A stretch of 64,000 bases of DNA from Chitinophaga varians (GTDB taxonomy: Bacteria; Bacteroidota; Bacteroidia; Chitinophagales; Chitinophagaceae), in the NCBI RefSeq assembly GCF_012641275.1, contig NZ_JABAIA010000003.1, positions 744,001-808,000 on the forward strand. Reading direction: 5' to 3'. Below are positions 17,842-27,147 of the stretch, piece by piece (the stretch's first letter is position 1; the number at the start of each line of letters is the position of its first letter). A model generated the notes under the pieces. That model was not told where the DNA came from. It saw nothing but the letters and a program-made list of their open reading frames with translations, and searched no databases. The translations under genes were made by a program, and so were the position numbers.

Positions 17842-20583
17842 TTAATAGATCAGCCGGAATGATGCAGGAGCATATTTGTTCAGGTTAAAGGTAAATGTTC
17901 CATTCTTTACAGCAACAGGCGCTCCTTTTTTATTCCCGCGCAAATCAAGTGGCAACAACGCTTTTACGTTTTTATTGTCATTAAATTTCACGGTACATTT
18001 TCCTGAAATGCCGGCTTGCTCCCATAAGCGCAAAATAGTTCCCTCTCCGTCCGGATTTTCGCCGAATGCTGTGATGAGTACACCTGGTCTGGAAATATTT
18101 ATTCCCTCATTTAGAGATGGCAATTTTCCCGGTGCACCTTCTGCGGTTGCTGTTAATAACGGCAAACGGGTTTCCCATGAGTGTTGCACCAGGTCGGTTA
18201 TGGTTGAACTGCCTTTGCCCACCGGCCATATGCGGACGCTTTCTGTCCACGAACCTTCCTGCCACAACGGGAAATTGGTGTTCCACATGTTGTTATAAAG
18301 ATTGACAAAAACGGTGGGTACCCGGGGGATGTAGTCCAGGGAATATTGCCATAGGCCGGGTTGACCCAGGCTGATCAATGGTGCGTCTGCAGAGGATAAT
18401 GCCATGCCGGATTTATCGGGCTGAGTGACTGCTACACCGGAATTGACAGCCATCAGGTACCGGTTGCTGCCTGGTACAATGTCTTTGGCCGGGTTGACAG
18501 TCCCTCCCGGGCGGCCGATTGTGAAGGTTGGCGCTTTCACGTTGAACGGGAAACAGAGCCAACCTCCCTCTGGCTGTTTGTCCGGTGTCTTGGCAGTTAC
18601 AGACCACATAACGTCCACATATGCTGCCTGGCGGGGGAACGTAAACGTCAGCGAGTACAGCTGAGCATGGCCTTCAGGGTTGGTTGCTGTCAGAGTAGCA
18701 ATATCTGCTACGTTGCTATGGGCAACATCAATTTTCCATTCTCCGGGCGTGAAGGCCAGGTAAGGAGCCTTTTCAGCATCGATCATTCCGGGTTTACCAA
18801 GGTCATTTAATCCCCAACCGTCTTTTATACGGCTGTAGGCATTAAACCATTTGTCCACTTCGCGGGTGCTGAACCGTTCATGCAAAAACTGGCCAATGAC
18901 ATAGGTTGCAGTGGTGTCCGCGAATTGACGGCCTGTCGATTTTTCGATCAGTGAAGATATACCACCTCTTGCAAGGTCAAAGGTCACCTGGAAGTAAGGG
19001 GTACTCAACACGGGCTGTTGATCATGGACAGTGTTTTGAGCTGTTAGTTCACCGGGGGAGAAGGAAAGATAGCCGGATGACGGCACATCTTTTATATAAC
19101 AATAGCTTCCCTTCTTCCAGGGATTTTCAATCATACCCGACCTTTTCCATGGAAGGGGATTATATACCACCATGCGTTTACCGTCTCTGTTGATGGAGGA
19201 AGCAAGCAGGTGAAGATGTTGACTACATTCGTGGCTGACAATATCGTTTGTATTCAGGATATACTGACGTTTTTCATCGTAAGAGTGAAGCCATTTTCGT
19301 TTGCTGCCTATGGCCGTGTTGTGCGCGTCACTGTTTTTCAGCAATGCATAATTGCCATTTGCGGGCAGGGGCTCTGCGGCTGCTTCGTCCATCCATTTTT
19401 TCCAGTCTTCGCCATAGCTGTAGCGGGGGCCATATTCGGCGTTCATTCCCCAGGTATGTTCGCCATACAGGAGGCTTTGTTCATATGCCTTTGCCAGTTT
19501 GTCTGAAATAGATGCCATAGGGATTCCCCAGCATTGCATTTGTGTATGCAGGCCGTCCAGCGCAGATTCAAGCGGACGGATGTTTCTGGCGATTTTGGTT
19601 TCCTTTGGGTTGGATTGTATGCCGTGTATCCAGGTGTCGGGGCAGTCGCCCCTGACAGTTGGGAGGTCCGGATGTTCAGCGAGGACTGCTCTGGCGAAAT
19701 CGTCCAGCGTGCCGAAATGTATCCTGATGCCTGGCATTTCCTTTGCCGCATAGGCGAGGAGCTTTTCAATTTCCTCCGAAGAAGGCGGACCATGATTATC
19801 GCCTGTCATTTGCATGGCCAGGTAATTTTTACATGGCCAGTTTTCAGTCGGCCTGATATCAGACCCATAAAGAGCCGTGTAGTTACAGAGTATTTTTGAA
19901 CCATCCGGGCCTTCCCACCAGAACAGTTCCGGAAACCGTGGGTATTGGCTGGCGGGGTTACAGCCCAACTGAAGGAATTTGATCCCGGCATGTTGCAGTA
20001 ACGTGGGCATTACCCATGAATGTGCCGGAACATCCGTCATCTTTGCGCTGATGGTCATAGGTAGGCCGTATTTCCGCGTGATCGCTGACGAGTAGCCGAG
20101 GCCCCGCACCAGATCTTCATAGTCCAATGATTCCGTATGGGTAGTAAAGTGGAGTCCATGCACCGCCAGGGTGCCGTTTTTTATTGCATGTTCTATTCTT
20201 GTTCTCCGTTCCGGAGTTTGCTGAGGGCCGAGTATTTGTGCCTGCAAAGGCCACCCTGAAACCGTCCAGGCGAAACGTTTTTCCTTTGGCAACAACGCAT
20301 TTTTTTCCATGACGGTCAATGCATTGGTCATCATTTCTTCGCGGTAACGTTTGAACACGTTTTCCGGCAAGTCAGTGAAACCCAGATCGAAGTGGGTCTT
20401 AAACACCACCCATATGTCAGTCACCCTGGGGTTGACTGGTTGTTTTGTGTCGCGCTGTTGCGCGCTGATAGCAGCTATTGATACGACCATCAGCAGCAAT
20501 ACAAGATTTGTGCTTTTCACGATAGAAATTTTTGAGATACGATGATCTCTTTCTGAAAGGAAGTACACCGGTTTTTTCAACAC
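17842..20583 (-). CDS. Secreted GH38-like alpha-mannosidase (DUF5054 type)
   Basis: This product of about 910 residues contains the opening of the glycoside hydrolase 38 N-terminal barrel (DIWVVFKTHFDLGFTDLPE, with the His-x-Asp metal-binding motif), then VSGWPLQAQILGPQQ and GLHFTTHTESLDYEDLVRGL, and a long beta-rich C-terminal part (YFQVTFDLARGGISSLIEK) as in GH38 enzymes. The pattern fits the DUF5054 branch found in Bacteroidota. It probably releases alpha-linked mannose or a related sugar, but this is inference. The start at 20583 leaves an odd N-terminus; a GTG at 20520 would begin a proper signal peptide (KSTNLVLLLMVVSIAAISAQ) and may be the true start, giving 892 residues. It is a lone gene, not in a SusCD cluster. 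Confidence 0.8.
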   Translation of the reverse strand: MLKKPVYFLSERDHRISKISIVKSTNLVLLLMVVSIAAISAQQRDTKQPVNPRVTDIWVVFKTHFDLGFTDLPENVFKRYREEMMTNALTVMEKNALLPKEKRFAWTVSGWPLQAQILGPQQTPERRTRIEHAIKNGTLAVHGLHFTTHTESLDYEDLVRGLGYSSAITRKYGLPMTISAKMTDVPAHSWVMPTLLQHAGIKFLQLGCNPASQYPRFPELFWWEGPDGSKILCNYTALYGSDIRPTENWPCKNYLAMQMTGDNHGPPSSEEIEKLLAYAAKEMPGIRIHFGTLDDFARAVLAEHPDLPTVRGDCPDTWIHGIQSNPKETKIARNIRPLESALDGLHTQMQCWGIPMASISDKLAKAYEQSLLYGEHTWGMNAEYGPRYSYGEDWKKWMDEAAAEPLPANGNYALLKNSDAHNTAIGSKRKWLHSYDEKRQYILNTNDIVSHECSQHLHLLASSINRDGKRMVVYNPLPWKRSGMIENPWKKGSYCYIKDVPSSGYLSFSPGELTAQNTVHDQQPVLSTPYFQVTFDLARGGISSLIEKSTGRQFADTTATYVIGQFLHERFSTREVDKWFNAYSRIKDGWGLNDLGKPGMIDAEKAPYLAFTPGEWKIDVAHSNVADIATLTATNPEGHAQLYSLTFTFPRQAAYVDVMWSVTAKTPDKQPEGGWLCFPFNVKAPTFTIGRPGGTVNPAKDIVPGSNRYLMAVNSGVAVTQPDKSGMALSSADAPLISLGQPGLWQYSLDYIPRVPTVFVNLYNNMWNTNFPLWQEGSWTESVRIWPVGKGSSTITDLVQHSWETRLPLLTATAEGAPGKLPSLNEGINISRPGVLITAFGENPDGEGTILRLWEQAGISGKCTVKFNDNKNVKALLPLDLRGNKKGAPVAVKNGTFTFNLNKYAPASFRLIY

Positions 20584-20941
20584 CCAGGTCCATTGTTCAA
20601 CTGTTTAATATCCGGCATTTGGTTTATAACGTGGCCAGGCAGAAAGTTCATCGTTTAAATGTATATACATATATACATATTTGCAAGATTTTTTTTCAGA
20701 CAGAATGATCAGCTCCTGAGGCGCTTCAACCTGATAGTGCCCAGTGATGTGATTTTTACAACGACATGAAAGGATCATGTCACGCTGTTTTTGCTGCCGC
20801 AACTTATTAAATATGTTTCTACATATAGACATATTAAAATTGTCATCATTATAAAGACAGCCATTAACTGTGACTGATAAAATTAAAAATACCGATTGGT
20901 ATATAATTCGTAATATTGTCGTCCAGATCAATCTTAAGTAT
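20584..20941. promoter_or_regulatory. Long divergent promoter region with palindromes
   Basis: This 358-base gap between the mannosidase and dihydrolipoyl dehydrogenase genes holds no gene. It carries an alternating element GTATATACATATATACATAT (about 20660-20679), in which GTATATAC is itself palindromic, a perfect palindrome GACATGA-N5-TCATGTC at 20763-20781, and TACATATAGACATATT near 20820. The symmetric sites look like operators, but the regulator is unknown. Confidence 0.4.
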
Positions 20942-22348
20942 ATGGAAAATCAATTTGACGTTGTTGTCATCGGCTCCGGTCCGGGCGGCTATGTAGCGGC
21001 CATCCGTGCGTCCCAGCTGGGATATAAGGTAGCCATCGTGGAAAAATACAGCACCCTTGGCGGCACCTGTACCAACGTAGGCTGTATCCCTGCCAAGTCC
21101 CTGCTGGACAGCTCCGAGCATTACCATCAGGCGGAAGTGCAGTTTAAAGCGCATGGCATTAACACCGGCGGCATCAGTCTGGACTTCGGGCAGTTTATCC
21201 GCCGCAAGGGCGAAGTGGTGGCACAGAACACTTCCGGGCTGGTATATCTCATGAAGAAAAACAAGATACAGGTATATCACGGCGTAGGCAGCTTTACCGA
21301 TACCACCCATCTGAAAATAACTGCCGCAGATAACACGGTGACCACCGTGACTAGCCGTTACTTCATCATCGCCACCGGCTCCAAACCCTCCACCATACCG
21401 GGAGTGGCTATCGATAAAAAGCGGATCATCACTTCCACGGAAAGCCTTTCGCTGCCGGAGAAACCGGCCTCCATGGTTATTATCGGCGGCGGCGTGATAG
21501 GAGTGGAACTGGCTTCTGTATATGCCCGTATAGGCACCAGCGTTACCATCATAGAATATACCAGCAACCTGATACCGACCATGGACCAGGAGCTGGGCAA
21601 AGCCTTGCAGAAGTCGCTCCGCCAGCTGAAAATCAACCTGCTGCTGGGCAGCAAGGTGCAGTCGGCCGCCAATAACGGCGCCACTGCCACCGTAAAATTC
21701 CTCGATGATAAAGGTGCGCAGCAGGAGATCACGGCCGACTACTGCCTCGTGGCGGTAGGCAGAAGAGCCTATACAGACGGGCTTAACCTGGCCGCCATTG
21801 GTATTCAGACAGAGAAAAACGGTAAGATAAAAGTCAATGATAAACTTCAGACCAATGTGCCCAACATCTACGCCATCGGTGATGTGATAGACGGCCCCAT
21901 GCTGGCCCATAAAGCGGAAGAGGAAGGCGTATTTGCGGCGGAAACCATACACGGCATGCATCCGCACATCAATTATGCTCTGGTGCCCGGTGTCGTATAT
22001 ACGTGGCCGGAAGTAGCTGCCGTAGGCGCTACGGAAGAACAGCTGAAAGCACAGAACGTAGAATACCGCGTGGGCAAATTCCCTTACATGGCCAGCGCCC
22101 GCGCCCGTGCCTCCATGGACACAGACGGATTTGTGAAAGTACTGGTATCACCGAAATACGGAGAGATACTTGGCGTACACATCATCGGGCCACGCGCGGC
22201 AGATGTCATTGCACAGTCCGTACTGGCGATAGAGCAGGAGATGACCGCTGAAGAAATGATCCGCTCCTGTTACGCGCACCCCACTTATGCGGAAGCGCTC
22301 AAAGACGCTTACCTGATAGCTACCGGCCAGGGTGCGATCAATATCTAA
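20942..22348 (+). CDS. lpdA: Dihydrolipoyl dehydrogenase (E3)
   Basis: The flavoprotein reoxidises dihydrolipoamide with NAD+ in 2-oxoacid dehydrogenase complexes. The start at 20942 (MENQFDVVVIGSGPGGYVAA) gives 468 residues, normal for the family. The FAD site GSGPGG is at residues 11-16, the redox disulphide is Cys43-Cys48 in GGTCTNVGCIP, the NAD site is IIGGGVIGVELASVYARIG, and the C-terminal HPTYAEALKDA supplies the catalytic His-Glu pair. Thr44 replaces the more usual Leu. No E1 or E2 genes are adjacent, so it may serve several complexes. The unknown gene at 22390 follows after 41 bases and may be co-transcribed. Confidence 0.95.
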   Translation: MENQFDVVVIGSGPGGYVAAIRASQLGYKVAIVEKYSTLGGTCTNVGCIPAKSLLDSSEHYHQAEVQFKAHGINTGGISLDFGQFIRRKGEVVAQNTSGLVYLMKKNKIQVYHGVGSFTDTTHLKITAADNTVTTVTSRYFIIATGSKPSTIPGVAIDKKRIITSTESLSLPEKPASMVIIGGGVIGVELASVYARIGTSVTIIEYTSNLIPTMDQELGKALQKSLRQLKINLLLGSKVQSAANNGATATVKFLDDKGAQQEITADYCLVAVGRRAYTDGLNLAAIGIQTEKNGKIKVNDKLQTNVPNIYAIGDVIDGPMLAHKAEEEGVFAAETIHGMHPHINYALVPGVVYTWPEVAAVGATEEQLKAQNVEYRVGKFPYMASARARASMDTDGFVKVLVSPKYGEILGVHIIGPRAADVIAQSVLAIEQEMTAEEMIRSCYAHPTYAEALKDAYLIATGQGAINI

Positions 22349-22389
22349 TTTGCTTAACTTGCCGTTACAAAAAAAACACCTGTACTGTA

Positions 22390-23292
22390 ATGGCAATTGA
22401 CGGCATAAAGATTATTGACAGCGACACGGCACATGATGTCTATTCCGGTATCATGGACCTGTACGACGGTGGAGCAGACCTGCCAACCATTGAAGCAACG
22501 TTTCCGCTGGACAACGAAGAATACCGGTCCGACGCACTGGACCACGAACTATATGTGACTGCCTGCGGGCTTGCCCTGTGGGAAATAGGCCTGATGGACG
22601 CTCATAAACTGGCGTTCATCAGGTCTGTTATTGTTAAAGGCGCTTTCATTAAAGCATGGGATGCTGACGGGCCTGACGGGAAAGCCAGGCAAAAAGAGCT
22701 GGACCGTTACTGGAAAAAAATCAGTCAGCCTAACCAGAAAATCAGGGGCAGAAAAAAATACCGCAAGGTGACCCGTTTCTATTTTCAGCCCAACGACGTA
22801 CTGGCGTTTCAGTTAGAAGATGGTCATTATATGGCGGCTCTTTGCGCGGAAATACACCAGCAGCGTGGCGTTTGCGAATACATGATGGTGCCCCTCACTT
22901 ACTACGGAGCAACCATACCTGCTGAAAAAGATCTTCATCACTGTGCGCTGCTGGGCCGCACCATCCTGTCTTTTTATGATATCCCTACCACCAGAGAAAT
23001 GCAGCCGGGCATAGAACGGATATGGCAGCACCTTGGTGGTGAACAGCAGTGTTTCTTCGGGCTGAGCAAATTTGGCCTGACACACCGCGATGCGGCCGTT
23101 TGCCGGCAGCAACTGACAAAAGTAGGCACGCTGGCCATCGTGGAAGGATTAAATGATACGGCCATCCGTGGCACGGTGAGCGGATTGGAATCACTCCGGA
23201 AACGTTTTTATAATATGGTGTCCGAGCTGAAGGCGGGGACATCTGACATGAACCAAAGCTGGCCGGTCAGCGTAGTTTGTAATATTAAATAG
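22390..23292 (+). CDS. Uncharacterised protein with possible Imm26-like region, coupled to alkC
   Basis: The 300-residue cytoplasmic protein has an N-terminal helical part (ALDHELYVTACGLALWEIGL) and a middle section, RKVTRFYFQPNDVLAFQLE followed by DGHYMAALCAEIHQ, that resembles the opening strands of Imm26-type immunity domains (a basic start, a GD-x-h-A-h pattern, then a glycine-aromatic turn). That resemblance is weak and rests on pattern only. The stop codon is one base before the start of the AlkC-like gene, so the two are certainly co-transcribed and probably coupled in function. The role is unknown. Confidence 0.6.
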   Translation: MAIDGIKIIDSDTAHDVYSGIMDLYDGGADLPTIEATFPLDNEEYRSDALDHELYVTACGLALWEIGLMDAHKLAFIRSVIVKGAFIKAWDADGPDGKARQKELDRYWKKISQPNQKIRGRKKYRKVTRFYFQPNDVLAFQLEDGHYMAALCAEIHQQRGVCEYMMVPLTYYGATIPAEKDLHHCALLGRTILSFYDIPTTREMQPGIERIWQHLGGEQQCFFGLSKFGLTHRDAAVCRQQLTKVGTLAIVEGLNDTAIRGTVSGLESLRKRFYNMVSELKAGTSDMNQSWPVSVVCNIK

Positions 23293-23293
23293 T

Positions 23294-24382
23294 ATGGAAC
23301 CACTGAAAGAGATGTTCAACCGCGATTTCTACCGGCATTTTGCTGATGTTTTTGCGGCTGCGGATAAAAAATTTGACCGTCATGGTTTTTATAAAGATGT
23401 GACCGATGCGCTGGAAACCCGCGAGCTGAACGACCGTTTGCGCCATACTGCCCTAATGCTGGGAAAACATCTGCCTCAGGATTATAAAAAAGCGGTGGAA
23501 GTATTAATGAAAGCAGCCCCTTCGCTGAAGACCGGTTATACCGCGCTGGTATTGCCTGATTTTGTGGCGCTATATGGCAAAGACCATTTCGATCTTTCCA
23601 TGAAAGCACTGGAATACTTTACCACACTGGGTTCCGCGGAGTTCGCCATCAGGACGTTCCTCAAAGCGGATTTTAACCGTACCCTTACGGTGATGAAGCA
23701 GTGGGCGGTCCATGACAATCACCATGTCAGGAGGCTGGCATCAGAAGGTAGCCGTCCCCGCTTGCCCTGGTCGTTTAAGCTCGATGCCGTCATCAAAGAT
23801 CCTTCGCTGACGCGGGACATCCTGGAATCGCTCAAAACCGATGATACCCTGTATGTCAGAAAATCCGTGGCCAACCACCTGAATGATATCTCCAAAGACA
23901 ACAGCGCCTATATGTTGCAACTGGTGAAAGGGTGGGACACGCAGCATCCGCACACCGGATGGATCGTTAAACATGCCAGCCGCACGCTGATCAAAAAAGG
24001 CGATAAGGATTCCCTGAGCGTATTTAACTTCGAGAAACAGGTGAAAGTATCGCTGGCACAGTTTAAACTGAGCGCCCCTTCCATCCGCCTCGGCGATGCG
24101 CTGACATTCACCTTTCTGCTGAAAAGCGAAAAAACGTCTCCCCAAAAACTGGTGATAGACTACGTGGTACACTATCCGAAATCTTCGGGGGAACTGTCAC
24201 AGAAAGTGTTTAAACTGAAAGAGGTGGTGTTACAGCCGGGAGAACAATTGACTTTCACCAAAAAGCAGGAATTTAAGGATATGACCACCCGCAAACATTA
24301 TAAGGGGAGGCATTTGATCAGTATCCAGGTGAACGGAAAAATATACGGTGAACAGGCTTTTCAATTAAAGATAACCTCGTGA
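23294..24382 (+). CDS. alkC: AlkC-like DNA glycosylase with C-terminal Ig-like domain
   Basis: AlkC/AlkD proteins remove cationic alkylpurines from DNA through HEAT-like repeats without flipping the base. The 362-residue protein shows the AlkC hallmark NHHVRRLASEGSRPRLPWS (about residues 147-165) inside a helical array spanning roughly 1-250 (FRTFLKADF-like helices, VRKSVANHLNDISKD). The remaining 105 residues (APSIRLGDALTFTFLL, VVLQPGEQLTFTKKQEF, ending with ISIQVNGKIYGEQAF) form an Ig-like domain, known to be required in the AlkC branch. It follows the unknown gene at 22390 by one base. Confidence 0.88.
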   Translation: MEPLKEMFNRDFYRHFADVFAAADKKFDRHGFYKDVTDALETRELNDRLRHTALMLGKHLPQDYKKAVEVLMKAAPSLKTGYTALVLPDFVALYGKDHFDLSMKALEYFTTLGSAEFAIRTFLKADFNRTLTVMKQWAVHDNHHVRRLASEGSRPRLPWSFKLDAVIKDPSLTRDILESLKTDDTLYVRKSVANHLNDISKDNSAYMLQLVKGWDTQHPHTGWIVKHASRTLIKKGDKDSLSVFNFEKQVKVSLAQFKLSAPSIRLGDALTFTFLLKSEKTSPQKLVIDYVVHYPKSSGELSQKVFKLKEVVLQPGEQLTFTKKQEFKDMTTRKHYKGRHLISIQVNGKIYGEQAFQLKITS

Positions 24383-24443
24383 GGTGAACAATCTGGCGAA
24401 AAAATCGTTTATTAGTGGTTTGTAACCCAACATTTAAACCACT

Positions 24444-25499
24444 ATGAAGTTAACTTTCAAAACCCTCGCTCTCACAATTATTGTGTCACTTGCAGCCATT
24501 GCTGTTATCAACCCCGGACGAGCCTGCACGCGTGTTGTTTACAAAGGTCTTGACGGCCTGTTGCTCACCGCCCGGTCAATGGACTGGAAGGAGGACACAC
24601 AAACCGATCTCTGGATTTTCCCAAGGGGCATGTCCCGCAACGGGGAAACCGGCGCGCAGACCGTTAAATGGAAATCCAAATATGGCAGCGTAGTAGCCGC
24701 TGCGTACAATATTTGCAGCACCGACGGGATGAACGAAAAAGGGCTGGTGGCCAACCTGCTCTGGCTGGCCGAATCCAAATACCCTGACTGGGACCGTCAG
24801 AAACCGGGCCTGAGCATCGCTGCCTGGGTGCAATATGTGCTCGACAATTTTGCTACCGTAAAAGAGGCCGTGGACGAGTTGCAGCAGGAGCGTTTCACCA
24901 TCGTGTCCGACAATGTGCCCGGACAGGCCAGGCTGGCGACCCTGCATCTTTCTATTTCCGATGCCACCGGCGACAGCGCCATCTTTGAATATGTGGAAGG
25001 TAAACTGGTGATTCATCATGATGCCGCTTACCAGGTGATGACCAACTCCCCTGTGTACGAGAAACAATTAGCGCTGAACGAGTACTGGAAAGAGATTGGC
25101 GGCACTACCATGCTGCCGGGCACCAACAGGGCTGCCGACCGTTTTGTGCGTGCTTCTTTTTATACGACCGCTATTCCTAAAACAAAGGATTACCGGTTGG
25201 CCGCTGCCAGCGTGTTCAGCGTGATCCGCAACTGCTCCGTGCCTTACGGTATCAGTACGCCTGACCAGCCCAATATTTCTTCCACCCGCTGGAGGACCGT
25301 GTCAGACCAAAAGAACATGATTTATTATTTTGAGTCTGCGCTCACGCCCAATACTTTCTGGGTGGATTTCAGCGATGTGAATTTTTCGCCTAAGGGAGGT
25401 GTAAAGAAACTCTCGCTGACCAAAGGAGAAGTATACGCCGGCAATGTGGCCGGGTCCTTTAAAAGAAGCAACCCCTTTAAATTTCTGGGCCCGCAATAG
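24444..25499 (+). CDS. Secreted linear amide C-N hydrolase (choloylglycine hydrolase family, Ntn)
   Basis: Ntn amidases of this family cleave linear amide bonds such as bile-salt conjugates, penicillin V or N-acyl homoserine lactones. The 351-residue precursor has a signal peptide and the nucleophile Cys28 in PGRACTRVVYKG; removal of the leader exposes this Cys as the N-terminal residue. Conserved features follow: ARSMDW (Arg and Asp of the active site), NICSTDGMNEKGLVANLLWL, and VMTNSPVYEKQLALN with the active-site Asn. The substrate is not predictable. A perfect terminator follows. Confidence 0.9.
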   Translation: MKLTFKTLALTIIVSLAAIAVINPGRACTRVVYKGLDGLLLTARSMDWKEDTQTDLWIFPRGMSRNGETGAQTVKWKSKYGSVVAAAYNICSTDGMNEKGLVANLLWLAESKYPDWDRQKPGLSIAAWVQYVLDNFATVKEAVDELQQERFTIVSDNVPGQARLATLHLSISDATGDSAIFEYVEGKLVIHHDAAYQVMTNSPVYEKQLALNEYWKEIGGTTMLPGTNRAADRFVRASFYTTAIPKTKDYRLAAASVFSVIRNCSVPYGISTPDQPNISSTRWRTVSDQKNMIYYFESALTPNTFWVDFSDVNFSPKGGVKKLSLTKGEVYAGNVAGSFKRSNPFKFLGPQ

Positions 25500-25520
25500 C
25501 AGACGGGTATTGTATTGGAT

Positions 25521-25555
25521 AAAGCTACCAGCGTTTGCTGGTAGCTTTTTTTTAT
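25521..25555 (+). terminator. Strong Rho-independent terminator
   Basis: AAAGCTACCAGC (25521-25532) pairs perfectly with GCTGGTAGCTTT (25537-25548) around a GTTT tetraloop and continues into a T run. It ends the amidase transcript. Confidence 0.9.
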
Positions 25556-25577
25556 CTTTATGTAAATCACATTTCCC

Positions 25578-26210
25578 ATGGATGACAAAACCGCGTTAGT
25601 CGTACAGTTGTTTGGCAAAAACGCCCGCCTCTACGAAGAAAAATTCATGGACACACAAGGCTATCAAAATGCCCTGGACGTGTTTTGCAGGCATATTCCC
25701 CGCCAGGAGGCCAACATCCTGGAGCTGGCTTGCGGGCCAGGCAACATTACCCGCTACCTGCTGCACCTGCGGCCCGATTTCCGGGTGTTGGGCACCGACC
25801 TTTCGCCAGACATGCTGGACCTTGCGCGTAAGAACAATCCCGGCGCTATCTTCCAGCTGTTGGACTGCACTGATATGACAACGTTGCCGGACCGATATGA
25901 TGGCATCATGGTCGGTTTCCTGTTGCCTTATCTTTCTCAGGAGGCAACGGTCAAGCTGGTCCGGGACGCAGTCAGCATGCTGCAGCCCGGAGGCGTGTTG
26001 TATCTGAGTACCATGGAGGACGACTATACGAAATCGGGCTGGCGGAAGTCCAGTACCGGTGATGATTACTACCAGTACTTTCATCAGGGTGCATGGCTGC
26101 AGCAAGTGTTGCAGGAACATGGTTTCCATGTGGTCCATGAGCAGCGGATCGCCTCTGCCAACGGGGATGGTACGCCGGTGACGGATTTAATCCTGATCGC
26201 CAGTCTGTAG
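25578..26210 (+). CDS. Class I SAM-dependent methyltransferase
   Basis: The 210-residue protein has the Rossmann-like fold of class I methyltransferases: motif I NILELACGPGNITRYLL, the acidic ribose-binding GTDLSPDMLDLAR, motif II region CTDMTTLPDRYDGIMVGF and LVRDAVSMLQPGGVLYLSTM. There is no hint of the acceptor substrate. It is preceded by the amidase terminator and ends shortly before the convergent DoxX gene. Confidence 0.88.
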   Translation: MDDKTALVVQLFGKNARLYEEKFMDTQGYQNALDVFCRHIPRQEANILELACGPGNITRYLLHLRPDFRVLGTDLSPDMLDLARKNNPGAIFQLLDCTDMTTLPDRYDGIMVGFLLPYLSQEATVKLVRDAVSMLQPGGVLYLSTMEDDYTKSGWRKSSTGDDYYQYFHQGAWLQQVLQEHGFHVVHEQRIASANGDGTPVTDLILIASL

Positions 26211-26286
26211 TGATGGGAATACCAGAAGCATACCTGGTAGAGATGGAGTGCAGTTGTAGTTTTCAAAAGGAACATTCACCCCGGGA

Positions 26287-26667
26287 TCAGGCGGTAGCCA
26301 GCACTTTTCTGTCTGCCGGACGGAAGTACCAGGATATCACAGTGAGGACCAGCAACAACAGGGACGGGAAAATGTCTTTCATCGCGTCGCCGGAGATGAG
26401 ATGTGAAGCGAGTGCGCCCGTCATCATAAAGAAAAAGCCTGCATAGGCCCATTCTTTCACCAGTGGAAACCTCGGTGCCAGGATGGCTATCACCCCCAAT
26501 ATTTTCCAGGCGCCGAGTATCTTCAGTATGTAGACAGGGTAACCCAGGTGGGTGATAAAATCGTTTTCAGTTTTCAGTTGCAACAGTTGTACAATGGCGG
26601 TGGAGGTCATACCTAACGCCAGCCAGAGGGTGGCGATCCAGTAGATGATTTTGTTTCTTTTAGACAT
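26287..26667 (-). CDS. DoxX-family membrane protein
   Basis: The 126-residue protein has four transmembrane helices and reads as a DoxX/DoxD-like small membrane protein (IIYWIATLWLALGMTSTAIV, HLGYPVYILKILGAWKILGV, WAYAGFFFMMTGALASHLI). Some DoxX relatives act in quinone or thiosulphate redox chemistry, but most members are unassigned. It is the last gene of the ArsR/SRPBCC/DoxX unit, six bases after the SRPBCC stop codon. Confidence 0.85.
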   Translation of the reverse strand: MSKRNKIIYWIATLWLALGMTSTAIVQLLQLKTENDFITHLGYPVYILKILGAWKILGVIAILAPRFPLVKEWAYAGFFFMMTGALASHLISGDAMKDIFPSLLLLVLTVISWYFRPADRKVLATA

Positions 26668-26673
26668 GATGTG

Positions 26674-27141
26674 TTATTTTTTGAATTTGATAGCTGCTTT
26701 CTCGAGGCGGTTGTGTGCCAGGCCCATGCCGCGGGCCATGCCTATCTTCAGGTATTGTGCTCTTTCTTCCAGTGTTTTGTAGATGATATGCATCCGGAGT
26801 TTGCTGGTGTCTTCGGTGAGTTTTTCGAACTCGAGGAATTCCAGTTGCACGCCAAAGCCGCTGTTCTCCATTTCAAATGTGCGGGTGATTCTTTCTTCGG
26901 GAACGAAGTCGTGGATAGTGCCGCTGAAGCCGTGTTTATTGCCGGCCGGGTCGGTGGTTTCAAATTGCCAGCTGCCGTGTTTTTTGTTCTCCAGTTTCAA
27001 TACTTTGGTGCCCATCCATTCCTCCAGGATTTCAGGTTCTGTATATGCCCTGAAAAGCAGTTCCAGCGGCAGGTCGAATTCGCGGGTGACAATCAGTTCC
27101 TGTTTGCCTTCTTCGGCATGTACTTTTGTTTTCAGTTCCAT
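26674..27141 (-). CDS. SRPBCC (AHSA1-like) protein
   Basis: The 155-residue protein belongs to the START/SRPBCC superfamily in its AHSA1 branch: LIVTREFDLPLELLFRAYTE followed by PEILEEWMG at the front, FSGTIHDFVPEERITRTFEM in the middle and a long closing helix with KIGMARGMGLAHNRLEK. These proteins form a hydrophobic ligand pocket. It lies between the ArsR regulator and the DoxX gene in one operon, an arrangement found repeatedly in bacteria in which the SRPBCC gene is under ArsR control. Confidence 0.88.
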   Translation of the reverse strand: MELKTKVHAEEGKQELIVTREFDLPLELLFRAYTEPEILEEWMGTKVLKLENKKHGSWQFETTDPAGNKHGFSGTIHDFVPEERITRTFEMENSGFGVQLEFLEFEKLTEDTSKLRMHIIYKTLEERAQYLKIGMARGMGLAHNRLEKAAIKFKK

Positions 27142-27147
27142 TTGTCC

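Noticed and set aside
20864..21967. A 367-codon minus-strand frame opposite lpdA
   Set aside because: It is an antisense shadow of a well-conserved gene; its translation is rich in His, Gly and Phe in the pattern expected of complementary codons.
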